The position numbers were made by a program, and so were the translations under genes. From assembly GCF_014197105.1 (NCBI RefSeq), contig NZ_JACIEV010000004.1, positions 1-64,000 on the forward strand: 64,000 nucleotides of DNA, written 5' to 3'. The notes below the pieces were generated by a model, which was not told where the DNA came from, did not search any database, and saw nothing but the letters and a program-made list of their open reading frames with translations. Shown here one piece after another: positions 9,535-17,439 of the stretch; position 1 is the first letter of the stretch, and every line of letters begins with the position of its first letter. This stretch comes from Sphingomonas jinjuensis (GTDB lineage Bacteria > Pseudomonadota > Alphaproteobacteria > Sphingomonadales > Sphingomonadaceae).

Positions 9535-10594
9535 TCGCCCAGCGCTGCTCGCGGTCGCGCATCGCCGCCATCCAGTCGTCGTACTGGGCGAAGCGCTCGG
9601 CCAGCGTTTCGGGATCGAGCCGGCCGACCTGCGCCTCGACCAGATCGAGTTCGTGCGGCGCGAGCGTGCGGCGATAGAAGAGTTCGCCGAAGCGACCCCA
9701 TTCGCGCCCATCGAAATAGGGGGGCGGCGGGTAAAGGGTGCGCCATTCGCCCGTCACGCGATCGCGATAGACGAGGCCGTCGATCTCGTCCTCCTGCTCG
9801 TCGTCGGTGTGCGAATGTTGAGACTCTTCACACTCGATCGCGGGCAGATCGGACTCGTCGCCCTGCGGCGGCGCGAGCGCGACGAGGCCGGCGGCCTCCG
9901 CCCGCGCCCATTGCTCCGCCGTCCAGCCGGCGCGCTGCGTCACGTCGAGATCGTCGGTCGCGACCTCGGCGGCGGTGGCGACGCCGGTGCGGACCAGACG
10001 GTCGGCGGCGGCGAGCGCGTAGACGGGGGCGAGATCGGGCACCTGTCCCTCCCCCGCCGCCAGCCCCTCGCCGCGACGGGCGAGGAACAGCCCGGCGCAG
10101 GCGGGCGCCTCGTCGCGCTCGACGACGTCGAGGAACGCGTCGAATTCCAGCGCTACGATCCGTGCGGCACGGCAATCGGCGTCGGGCAGCGTCTCCGCCT
10201 GGCGATCGAGGCGATTGAGCAGCCGGATCGCGAGGTGATTGTCGTAGCGGCGACGAGTGACGGTGGAGCCGTCGTCGCGGGTGATCGTTTCCTCCTGCCC
10301 GTCGAGCGCGCGCGCCATCAGCGTCTCGGCAACGACCTCGCGCGCGATCATCGACGCGGCGCGCCAGCCGAGCGCGAAGGCGGCGCCGCGGGCACTGCGG
10401 CGGAAGGCATAGGCCGCCGAGGGCGACAAGCCGACGCGCATCGCGGCCCTCTCGACGCTGAGGCCCTCTGCAATTGCTTCGAGGAACTGGCGCTGGCTGA
10501 TCGCGGACCAGCCATCCTGGCGGCGCGAGGAGACGAGCGCGGGCGGTTCGGTGGGCGCGAAGGGATCATGCGCCAGCGAGCGGATCGCCGTCAT
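9518..10594 (-). CDS. Hypothetical protein with N-terminal HTH, terminase-small-subunit-like
   Basis: A 358-residue protein I do not recognise as a named family. About residues 30-75 (SQRQFLEAIAEGLSVERAAM, RVGLSPSAAYAFRRS) form a helix-turn-helix of the type seen in phage terminase small subunits and homeodomain-like proteins, so DNA binding is inferred. The centre is Ala-rich and helical; the C-terminal half is acidic (EESQHSHTDDEQEDEIDGL) and ends in a region rich in Trp, Tyr and Phe. Its ATG at 10594 overlaps the stop of the 78-residue gene upstream (ATGA), so the two are translationally coupled. No phage structural genes are adjacent. Confidence 0.6.
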   Translation of the reverse strand: MTAIRSLAHDPFAPTEPPALVSSRRQDGWSAISQRQFLEAIAEGLSVERAAMRVGLSPSAAYAFRRSARGAAFALGWRAASMIAREVVAETLMARALDGQEETITRDDGSTVTRRRYDNHLAIRLLNRLDRQAETLPDADCRAARIVALEFDAFLDVVERDEAPACAGLFLARRGEGLAAGEGQVPDLAPVYALAAADRLVRTGVATAAEVATDDLDVTQRAGWTAEQWARAEAAGLVALAPPQGDESDLPAIECEESQHSHTDDEQEDEIDGLVYRDRVTGEWRTLYPPPPYFDGREWGRFGELFYRRTLAPHELDLVEAQVGRLDPETLAERFAQYDDWMAAMRDREQRWATMRSG

Positions 10595-10827
10595 GCGCGG
10601 TTCTCCCGGGCGAGGGCGCGACGGTCGCGCGCGATCGAGCGGAAGAGCGCGTTGGTGGCGGCACGGTTCGCGGCGACCGCGGGATCGGTCGCCGGGCGGG
10701 TGCCGAGGCGGCCTGCGTCGACGTGTGCCTGCCAGCGGCGGACGGTGTCGTGATCGGGGTTGGCGGGGATGTCGATCAGCTCGGGCTGGCCGAGGTTGAC
10801 CTGGTTGCCGGGGTGGAACGTCTGCAC
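10591..10827 (-). CDS. Hypothetical protein, 78 aa, coupled to the HTH protein
   Basis: GTG start at 10827 with AAAGGAC eight bases upstream; product begins M-QTFHPGNQVNLGQPELI and is basic towards its end (ALFRSIARDRRALARENRA). The stop overlaps the start of the next gene by the ATGA arrangement, implying a two-gene unit. A longer frame continues upstream to 11028 but that part has poor codon character and would read into intergenic sequence. The PENPDHDTVRRWQAHVDAG-like centre hints at a helical fold, but no family is recognised. Confidence 0.6.
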   Translation of the reverse strand: MQTFHPGNQVNLGQPELIDIPANPDHDTVRRWQAHVDAGRLGTRPATDPAVAANRAATNALFRSIARDRRALARENRA

Positions 10828-11016
10828 GGTTCGCGTCCTTTCTGATGGAGAGGACCGGGTACATATGCGGAACAAAGGTCTGTAGGACAGCCCGCCGCGC
10901 AAGAAATTTGCGAAGCAAATTGCGCGCTCACGGCGGCGGGCTCGGCCGGCGGCGCTACAGCGCCGTTCGACGTCACGGGATTTACTCCCGTGACGGCGCG
11001 CCGCCGGGCGAACGAT

Positions 11017-11105
11017 CCATTGGCTCACACGAAGACACTAAGAACAATTGATTCACGCGAAGACGCGAAGGATGATCGGTTCACGCAGAGGCGCGGAGAA
11101 TTTTG
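11017..11105. repeat. Repeat of the CGCGAAGACGCGAAG family
   Basis: Short tandem-like units (CACGCGAAGACGCGAAGG at about 11053-11070, degenerate copies on both sides, and CGCAGAGGCGCGGAG) that recur at 29127-29283 and 36404-36755. They lie downstream of the leftward SRAP gene. The rest of the 10828-11120 gap shows nothing coding. Confidence 0.6.
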
Positions 11106-11120
11106 TCGCGCCCTTGGCGG

Positions 11121-11741
11121 CTACGCCTGCTCGACGGTCAGCGATCCGGCCGCCGCGGGCTTCAGCACGTCGGCAGCGGGGAGCGAGCCGTCGAGCCAGC
11201 CGGTCCAGGTTTCGGGCGGGGGCAGCATGACCTGGCGGTGGTGGTAGGGCGCGACGTCCGGCCCCGGTTCGCCGGTGAGGAGCGAGAAGGCCTCGCCGCC
11301 CGCGTCGGCGCGCCAGACGGCGGCGATGCAGAACCAGGGGGTGGCGCCGAAGGCGAGCGGGCCGCCGGGGGTGGCGGTGAAGCGCCACTTCGTCTTGCGC
11401 GCGCGCGCCGGGGCGCCGGCGGGGGGCGCGGTGAATTCGAAGAAGGCGTCGACGGGGATCAGGCAGCGGCCCATCGTCGCGCCATTGCCGAGGCTGCGCC
11501 CCTCCGACCGGTAGTTATAGACAGGCCGCCCGCCCTGCCCCGGCCAGCTCCACCGCCGCATCGCGCCGGCGACCGCGCCATCGGCAGCGGCGCGCAGGGT
11601 GAGCGCGGTATCGGTGATGCGGATGCTGTCCTGCTCACCGAGGTTGGGCAGCCCTTCTGGAAAGACGAGCGGCACCTTCAGCTGCGACCAGTCGTCGCGC
11701 AGTTGGCCCAGGGCGATGCGGCGAGCGACTTCGTTGCACAT
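11121..11741 (-). CDS. SRAP-domain protein (HMCES/YedK-like)
   Basis: SOS-response-associated peptidase fold that forms a thiazolidine DNA-protein crosslink with abasic sites in single-stranded DNA, shielding them. The 206-residue protein starts MCNEV, giving the essential Cys2 after Met removal. The conserved Asn is in VYNYRSEGRS (about 76), the catalytic Glu in VDAFFEF (about 102), and the late His in YHHRQVMLPP. The usual NARAET and GFYEW signatures are slightly altered (YNYRSE, AFFEF), a divergent but complete subtype. No LexA box of the alphaproteobacterial GTTC-N7-GTTC kind was seen upstream. Confidence 0.9.
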   Translation of the reverse strand: MCNEVARRIALGQLRDDWSQLKVPLVFPEGLPNLGEQDSIRITDTALTLRAAADGAVAGAMRRWSWPGQGGRPVYNYRSEGRSLGNGATMGRCLIPVDAFFEFTAPPAGAPARARKTKWRFTATPGGPLAFGATPWFCIAAVWRADAGGEAFSLLTGEPGPDVAPYHHRQVMLPPPETWTGWLDGSLPAADVLKPAAAGSLTVEQA

Positions 11742-11754
11742 CGAGCAAAGGCTA

Positions 11755-11776
11755 GGATTTAGCGAAGCCTAAATCC
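11755..11776. promoter_or_regulatory. Perfect 8-bp hairpin upstream of the SRAP gene
   Basis: GGATTTAG, a 6-base loop CGAAGC, then CTAAATCC. It starts 14 bases before the SRAP start codon, within its leader or promoter. It could be an operator or a leader hairpin; a terminator role is unlikely because no T-run follows. Confidence 0.4.
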
Positions 11777-11943
11777 AGCCCGGCGCAAAGGCGCCGGCTC
11801 GATCGGCCGACGGCGCCCCCGCGCCGATCGACGACGCGGCTTCGCCGCGTCGCCACCCCGCCCGCCCCAAGCAAAATTATCCCCAACCCTTTGCCATCCC
11901 ACGATAGCGCAACCGCATCCGTTCCTGTTACGTTCCACCGGTC

Positions 11944-12369
11944 ATGAGTCGGGTTCGCGAACAACTGATCTGGAAGGCGCTGCTGGCGGTGGACGAGGTA
12001 GCCGAGCGCGCGATCGAGACGCGCGAGGCAATGCCGCCGCCCAGCCTGGCGCTGCGCTTCGCCCTCGCCTTCCTCTATGCCAGCGGCAATGGCGAGCGCT
12101 GGCCCTATGACGCGTTCTGGCTGGCGATCCGCACGCCGCTGCCCACCGACACCCGCCCCCCGCGCCGCCCCGGCGACACGCTGACCGCGCTGCAGGCGAT
12201 CATCCGCAACGTCGGCCTCAGGCCCAGCGCCGAGGTGCTGCAATGGCTGCGCACGCGTGGGCCGTATGTGGCGGAGCTACAGGTGCGGCGCGCGGCGGCC
12301 GAGTTGCTGCGCGAGGATGTGCGGGAGCTGGAGGCGGCAAAGGAGCGGGAGCGGCGGTATCATGGGTGA
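11944..12369 (+). CDS. Hypothetical protein, 141 aa
   Basis: A soluble 141-residue protein, helical, with a central segment ASGNGERWPYDAFWLAIRTP and a charged C-terminal helix (RREDVRELEAAKERERRY-like). I do not recognise a characterised family. Codon use is the normal high-GC type, so it belongs to the core-like background rather than to the A+T-rich island that begins 150 bases later. Start ATG at 11944; it stands alone between the leftward SRAP gene and the island. Confidence 0.6.
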   Translation: MSRVREQLIWKALLAVDEVAERAIETREAMPPPSLALRFALAFLYASGNGERWPYDAFWLAIRTPLPTDTRPPRRPGDTLTALQAIIRNVGLRPSAEVLQWLRTRGPYVAELQVRRAAAELLREDVRELEAAKERERRYHG

Positions 12370-12450
12370 GGGGGGTGCGATGTGCGCGCATTTGCAACAC
12401 GGGGGTCAGCCGCCATCGTCATAGTCAAGCCCGCTCCAATGAACGGCCCA

Positions 12451-12466
12451 GCAAATCTCAATTTGC
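12451..12466. promoter_or_regulatory. 6-bp inverted repeat upstream of the DUF262 gene
   Basis: GCAAAT-CTCA-ATTTGC, 51 bases before the DUF262 start codon, inside the A+T-rich leader. Position suits an operator for the two-gene unit; no regulator gene is adjacent, so autoregulation by one of the products is a possibility only. Confidence 0.35.
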
Positions 12467-12517
12467 AGAACCACAACGCTGATTGACCGCTGCCACCTAT
12501 TCATTCAGGATTGTCTA

Positions 12518-13696
12518 ATGGCTACAAATCCAACCGATTACGAAGATGCAAAGTTCGCGCCTCTTGACCAGCAGGAAGATGAACAAGATATTATCCTGGG
12601 CGATAGTATCCACCGATATGATGCCGCAATATCGTCGTCTGACTGGACAACAGAAACGGTCGTAAGTCAGCTAACGAAGGGTAACATATTTCTCGATCCG
12701 GATTTTCAGCGCCGAGATGCCTGGAATAGGGTTAGGAAAAGCCAGTACATCGAGAGCTTGATTCTCGGGATACCTACCCCTCAGATTATTTTGGCTGAAA
12801 GAAAGACACGGCGCGGATCATATATTGTAATTGACGGTAAACAGCGACTACTTTCCTTACGTCAATTTGCTGCACGTGATGATGATAGTGAGTTTCGTCC
12901 CTTTGCTTTGTCTGGCCTTAAACTAAGAACTGACCTAAATGGCCTAAGCTATGCGAATCTTACTCAGTCTCTTTTTGGAGATTCGGCACCCGATTTTGAG
13001 AATGCGACTATTCGTACTGTTGTTATACGTGCTTGGCCGACCGAGGACTTCCTATACGAAGTTTTTCTTCGTATTAACAGTGGTAGCGTTCAGCTCTCCC
13101 CTCAAGAATTGAGACAGGCTCTCCACCCTGGCCCGTTTACGACTTTCCTGAACCGGTTTGTTATTGAAAGTAAGTCTATAAAGTCAATGCTTGGCCTAAA
13201 GCAACCGGATTTTCGGATGCGAGATAATGAGATAGCGCTGCGGTATTTAGCCTTTAAGCATTTTATGCATTTGTATAATGGTAATCTTAAGTATATTCTT
13301 GATGAGACTACAAGGATGTTTAATAGCGGTTGGAACGAAATTTGCGCGGAGGTAGTGGAGTCTCTTGGAGCGATGGAGCGCGCTATAAATGTTACCCAAG
13401 AGGTGTTCGGACGTAATGCCTTTAAGCGATGGAACACAGTCTATTATGAAACCCGGATTAACCGGGCAGTGTTTGATATTATGGCGTATTACTTTTCGCA
13501 GCCAGACATTGCGAACGCAGCGCTAATGCTTCGAAGTCGAGTCGAAGATGCGTACAAGGCAGTGTCGAAAGACTACCGCTTTAGCACATCGGTCAGCGGA
13601 ACGACAAAAAGTCTTGAGTCAGTTCATTATCGCTTTAGCCTTTGGGCTGCAGCTCTCGAGCAAGCAATTGAAATACCAGTCGTGTCGCCAATCTAA
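12518..13696 (+). CDS. DUF262 (ParB/GmrS-like) domain protein
   Basis: A 392-residue protein with an N-terminal DUF262 domain: PDFQRRDAWN at 61-70 and DGKQR at 106-110 correspond to the family's FQR.xvW and DGqQR signatures. DUF262 is related to the ParB/sulfiredoxin fold and occurs in GmrSD-type modification-dependent restriction enzymes, where it works with NTP. The C-terminal helical part lacks the HNH nuclease (DUF1524) of full GmrSD proteins, so any nuclease must come from the partner. The gene is markedly A+T-richer than its surroundings with different codon use, indicating horizontal acquisition. The HEPN gene starts one base after its stop. Confidence 0.85.
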   Translation: MATNPTDYEDAKFAPLDQQEDEQDIILGDSIHRYDAAISSSDWTTETVVSQLTKGNIFLDPDFQRRDAWNRVRKSQYIESLILGIPTPQIILAERKTRRGSYIVIDGKQRLLSLRQFAARDDDSEFRPFALSGLKLRTDLNGLSYANLTQSLFGDSAPDFENATIRTVVIRAWPTEDFLYEVFLRINSGSVQLSPQELRQALHPGPFTTFLNRFVIESKSIKSMLGLKQPDFRMRDNEIALRYLAFKHFMHLYNGNLKYILDETTRMFNSGWNEICAEVVESLGAMERAINVTQEVFGRNAFKRWNTVYYETRINRAVFDIMAYYFSQPDIANAALMLRSRVEDAYKAVSKDYRFSTSVSGTTKSLESVHYRFSLWAAALEQAIEIPVVSPI

Positions 13697-13697
13697 A

Positions 13698-14315
13698 ATG
13701 CGTTCTGCGTCACTAAGAGCCCTTGATAGCCGCTTTTGGGAACTACGCATGCAGTTCCTACCAAAACGCTTTTCCGCAACGGGGAACTATACGCATCAAG
13801 AATATACTGCAGCGGCCGCATTTCGCATTCTTTTTCATGCGGAAGTTGAGTCGTTCTTGGAAGAATTAGCACTCGATATAACTAACAAATTAGAGGAAAA
13901 TATTCGAAATAGCATGAACTGTAATGGTGCTGAGGCCATATTAATCCTCTATCGACCGGAGGCTCATGGGTCACCGCCATCTCAATTGAACGAGGTAAGC
14001 ACGCGCTCTTTTAAGATGAGAGCGCAGCTATCATGTCTGAACGAAATGAGGCGTAGAATATCTTCTAATAATGGCCTTAAAGCGCACAATCTGCTTTCTC
14101 TTTTTATACCAATTGGCCTCGACGAAATCCGATTAGATGATCAAATGATCATTGATCTGAACCTTTTGGGTGCGCGTCGGGGCGATGTAGCCCATAAGGC
14201 TTTACTTAAGATTTCGGTTCTGCCCGACCCCAAGGAAGAGAAAATTCTCGCCGAACGCCTGATCGATCAATTTAAGTCGTTCGAACAACTTGCATTGCAA
14301 GCACTAGGATCGTAA
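13698..14315 (+). CDS. HEPN-domain protein, candidate RNase toxin/effector
   Basis: A 205-residue all-helical protein. It carries R160-R161-G-D-V-A-H166, the Rx4-6H motif of HEPN ribonucleases, preceded by NNGLKAHNLLSLFIPIGLDE, resembling the RiboL-PSP or MAE_28990-type HEPN families often found beside DUF262 genes. The expected activity is metal-independent RNA cleavage after dimerisation; an antiphage or addiction role is inferred from context. The start chosen is ATG at 13698, one base after the DUF262 stop; an in-frame extension back to 13548 would overlap that gene heavily. Same low-GC composition as its partner. Exact subfamily unresolved. Confidence 0.75.
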   Translation: MRSASLRALDSRFWELRMQFLPKRFSATGNYTHQEYTAAAAFRILFHAEVESFLEELALDITNKLEENIRNSMNCNGAEAILILYRPEAHGSPPSQLNEVSTRSFKMRAQLSCLNEMRRRISSNNGLKAHNLLSLFIPIGLDEIRLDDQMIIDLNLLGARRGDVAHKALLKISVLPDPKEEKILAERLIDQFKSFEQLALQALGS

Positions 14316-14346
14316 CAGATAGCGGCGCTAAGGAAGCCTCCCACCC

Positions 14347-17253
14347 TCACTCCGCCGCCTCAGCCCGCGCACCCTTCGCCAACAACGGCGCCAAATACCG
14401 CCCGGTATAACTCCCCTTCGCCTTCGCCACCTCTTCCGGCGTGCCGACCGCGACGATGTCGCCGCCCTTGACGCCGCCCTCCGGGCCCAGGTCGACGACC
14501 CAGTCGGCGGTCTTGATGACGTCGAGGTTATGCTCGATGACGACGACGGTGTTGCCCTGCTCGACCAGCGCGTGGAGGACTTCGAGGAGCTTGCGGACGT
14601 CTTCGAAGTGGAGGCCGGTGGTCGGCTCGTCGAGGATGTAGAGCGTGCTGCCGGTCGCGCGGCGGGCGAGTTCCTTGGCGAGCTTCACGCGCTGCGCCTC
14701 GCCGCCCGAGAGCGTCGTCGCCTGCTGGCCGACCTTGACGTAGCCGAGGCCGACTTCGGCCAGCATCGCCATCTTCTCGCGGATCGGGGGGACGGCGGCG
14801 AAGAAGGCGGCGGCGTCCTCGACGTTCATGTCGAGCACGTCGGCGATCGACTTGCCCTTGAACTTCACCTCCAGCGTCTCGCGGTTGTAGCGCGCGCCGT
14901 GGCACACGTCGCAGGTGACGTAGACGTCGGGGAGGAAGTGCATCTCGATCTTGAGCACGCCGTCGCCCTGGCACGCCTCGCACCGCCCGCCCTTGACGTT
15001 GAAGCTGAAGCGGCCGGGCTTGTAGCCGCGGGCGAGGCTTTCGGGCAGGCCGGCGAACCAGTCGCGGATCTGGGTGAAGGCGCCGGTGTAGGTCGCCGGG
15101 TTCGACCGCGGGGTGCGGCCGATCGGCGACTGGTCGATGTCGATCACCTTGTCGAGGTGCTGGAGCCCGGTGATCTTGTCGTGCTTGCCCGCCAGGATGC
15201 GCGCGCCGTTGAGCTGGCGGCTGGCGGCGGCGAACAACGTATCGATGGTGAAGCTGGACTTGCCGCTGCCGCTGACGCCGGTGATGCAGGTGAAGGTGCC
15301 GAGCGGGATGCTCGCGGTGACGCCGTTGAGGTTGTTGGCGCGCGCGTTGTGGACGGTCAGCTTCTTGCCCGATCCCTTGCGCCGGGTGGCGGGGACGGGC
15401 ACCTCGCGGGTGCCGTTGAGGTAATCGGCGGTGACGCTGCCCTCGGTCGCGAGGACCTCCTCGAGCGTGCCCTTGGCGACGACCTGGCCGCCGTGGACGC
15501 CGGCGCCCGGCCCCATGTCGATGACATAGTCGGCGGTGCGGATCGCGTCCTCGTCATGCTCGACGACGAGCACGGTGTTGCCGAGGTCGCGCAGCCGCCG
15601 CAGCGTCGCGAGCAGCATGTCGTTGTCGCGCTGGTGAAGGCCGATCGAGGGTTCGTCGAGGACGTAGAGCACGCCCGACAGCCCGCTGCCGATCTGCGAC
15701 GCCAGGCGGATACGCTGGCTCTCGCCGCCCGACAGCGTGCCCGACGTGCGGTCGAGGTTGAGGTAATCGAGGCCGACGTTGTTGAGGAAGCCCAGGCGCT
15801 CGACGATCTCCTTCAGGATGCGCTCGGCGATCGCGCGCTGCTGGTCGGTGAGCGTCGACGGCATGTCGGTGAAGAAGGCGAGCGCGTCGACCACCGACAG
15901 ATGGGTGGCGTGGGCGATGTCCTGGCCGGCGATCTTCACCGCCAGTGCTTCCGGCTTCAGGCGGGCGCCGTGGCAGGTCTCGCAGGGCTGCGCCGACTGG
16001 TACTTCGACAGCTCTTCCTTCATCCACGCGCTCTCGGTCTGGAGCAGGCGGCGGTTGAGGTTGCCGATGACGCCCTCGAACGGCTTCTTCACGTCGTACG
16101 ACTTCTTGCCGTCGACGAAGCGCAGCGTGACGGGCTTGCCCTTGGTGCCGTAGAGGATCTTGTCCCGGATCTCGGGATGCAGGTCCTTCCACGGCGTCTC
16201 CAGGTCGAACCCGAACTCGCGCGCCAGGCTGCCCAATACCTGCATGTAATAGGGCGACGGCGGGTTCGACTTCGCCCAGGGGACGACGGCGCCCTTCTTG
16301 ATCGACAGATCGTGGTTGGGGACGACGAGGTCCTCGTCGAAAATCAGCTTCTCGCCGAGCCCGTCGCACGCCGGACACGCGCCCTGGGGGGCGTTGAACG
16401 AGAACAGCCGCGGCTCGATCTCGCTGATGGTGAAGCCGCTGACCGGGCAGGCGAATTTCTCGCTGAAGACGATACGGCCGGGGGGCGCGTTGTCGCCGAG
16501 TACCTCCTGCTTGGGGGTGTGCGGCTCGACCGGATCGGCGGGGTCGACATAGGCGAGGCCATCGGCGAGCTTGAGCGCGTTTTCGAAGCTGTCGGCGAGG
16601 CGCGTCGCGATATCCTCGCGCACCACCAGGCGATCGACGACGACCTCGATGTCGTGCTTGTACTTCTTGTCGAGCGCCGGCGCCTCGTCGATCTCGTACA
16701 GCTCGCCATCAATGCGCACACGGGTGAAGCCCGCCTTCTGCCATTCGGCGAGCTCCTTGCGATACTCGCCCTTGCGCCCGCGCACGACGGGGGCGAGCAG
16801 GTAGAGCCGCGTGCCCTCGGGCAGCGCCATGACGCGGTCGACCATCTGGCTGACGGTCTGCGCGGCGATCGGCTCGCCGGTCGCGGGGCTGTAGGGGATA
16901 CCGACGCGCGCCCAGAGCAGGCGCATATAGTCGTAGATCTCGGTGACCGTCGCCACCGTCGAGCGCGGGTTGCGGCTGGTGGTCTTCTGCTCGATCGAGA
17001 TCGCAGGCGACAGGCCCTCGATATGGTCGACGTCCGGCTTCTGCATCAGCTCGAGGAACTGGCGCGCATAGGCCGACAGGCTCTCGACGTAGCGCCGCTG
17101 CCCCTCGGCATAGATGGTGTCGAAGGCGAGGGACGACTTGCCGCTGCCGCTGAGCCCCGTGATGACGGTCAGCGTGTCGCGCGGGATGTCGACATCCACA
17201 TCCTTGAGATTGTGCTCGCGAGCGCCGCGTACGGCGATGGTGGTCAGGGACAT
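14347..17253 (-). CDS. uvrA: Excinuclease ABC subunit UvrA
   Basis: Damage-recognition ATPase of nucleotide excision repair, acting with UvrB on DNA. The 968-residue protein has two ABC ATPase modules: Walker [10 protein letters not shown] near residues 33-41 and GVSGSGKSS in the second half, each with an LSGGE signature. The insertion Zn site [15 protein letters not shown]...CDVCHG is complete. The first Zn module reads ACPVSGF...CPACDG, so one Cys of its first CxxC pair is Ser; this variant is, to my knowledge, common in alphaproteobacteria. Length is normal. It converges with the island HEPN gene (31-base gap) and diverges from the RTX gene. Confidence 0.97.
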   Translation of the reverse strand: MSLTTIAVRGAREHNLKDVDVDIPRDTLTVITGLSGSGKSSLAFDTIYAEGQRRYVESLSAYARQFLELMQKPDVDHIEGLSPAISIEQKTTSRNPRSTVATVTEIYDYMRLLWARVGIPYSPATGEPIAAQTVSQMVDRVMALPEGTRLYLLAPVVRGRKGEYRKELAEWQKAGFTRVRIDGELYEIDEAPALDKKYKHDIEVVVDRLVVREDIATRLADSFENALKLADGLAYVDPADPVEPHTPKQEVLGDNAPPGRIVFSEKFACPVSGFTISEIEPRLFSFNAPQGACPACDGLGEKLIFDEDLVVPNHDLSIKKGAVVPWAKSNPPSPYYMQVLGSLAREFGFDLETPWKDLHPEIRDKILYGTKGKPVTLRFVDGKKSYDVKKPFEGVIGNLNRRLLQTESAWMKEELSKYQSAQPCETCHGARLKPEALAVKIAGQDIAHATHLSVVDALAFFTDMPSTLTDQQRAIAERILKEIVERLGFLNNVGLDYLNLDRTSGTLSGGESQRIRLASQIGSGLSGVLYVLDEPSIGLHQRDNDMLLATLRRLRDLGNTVLVVEHDEDAIRTADYVIDMGPGAGVHGGQVVAKGTLEEVLATEGSVTADYLNGTREVPVPATRRKGSGKKLTVHNARANNLNGVTASIPLGTFTCITGVSGSGKSSFTIDTLFAAASRQLNGARILAGKHDKITGLQHLDKVIDIDQSPIGRTPRSNPATYTGAFTQIRDWFAGLPESLARGYKPGRFSFNVKGGRCEACQGDGVLKIEMHFLPDVYVTCDVCHGARYNRETLEVKFKGKSIADVLDMNVEDAAAFFAAVPPIREKMAMLAEVGLGYVKVGQQATTLSGGEAQRVKLAKELARRATGSTLYILDEPTTGLHFEDVRKLLEVLHALVEQGNTVVVIEHNLDVIKTADWVVDLGPEGGVKGGDIVAVGTPEEVAKAKGSYTGRYLAPLLAKGARAEAAE

Positions 17254-17439
17254 GGGGGCGTTCTACATCCGTTCCGGCCAGGGGGCTAGGGTGGGATGTA
17301 GGATGGCGACAAGCCAAACGCCACCTCGGCCAATTTTGTCCGGAATAGCGCCAGAAAAAACTATTGAGGCGGATACAGGCGCCCGTTAGCAAATTGACGG
17401 CGCGCAAGGGATCGCGGCCGCTGTACATCCGGGGGAAAC

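Noticed and set aside
14530..17289. A 919-codon open frame on the plus strand opposite uvrA
   Set aside because: It is the complementary frame of a high-GC gene. Its translation is rich in Ala/Arg/Asp/Val/Leu with no family motif, and uvrA on the other strand is certain.
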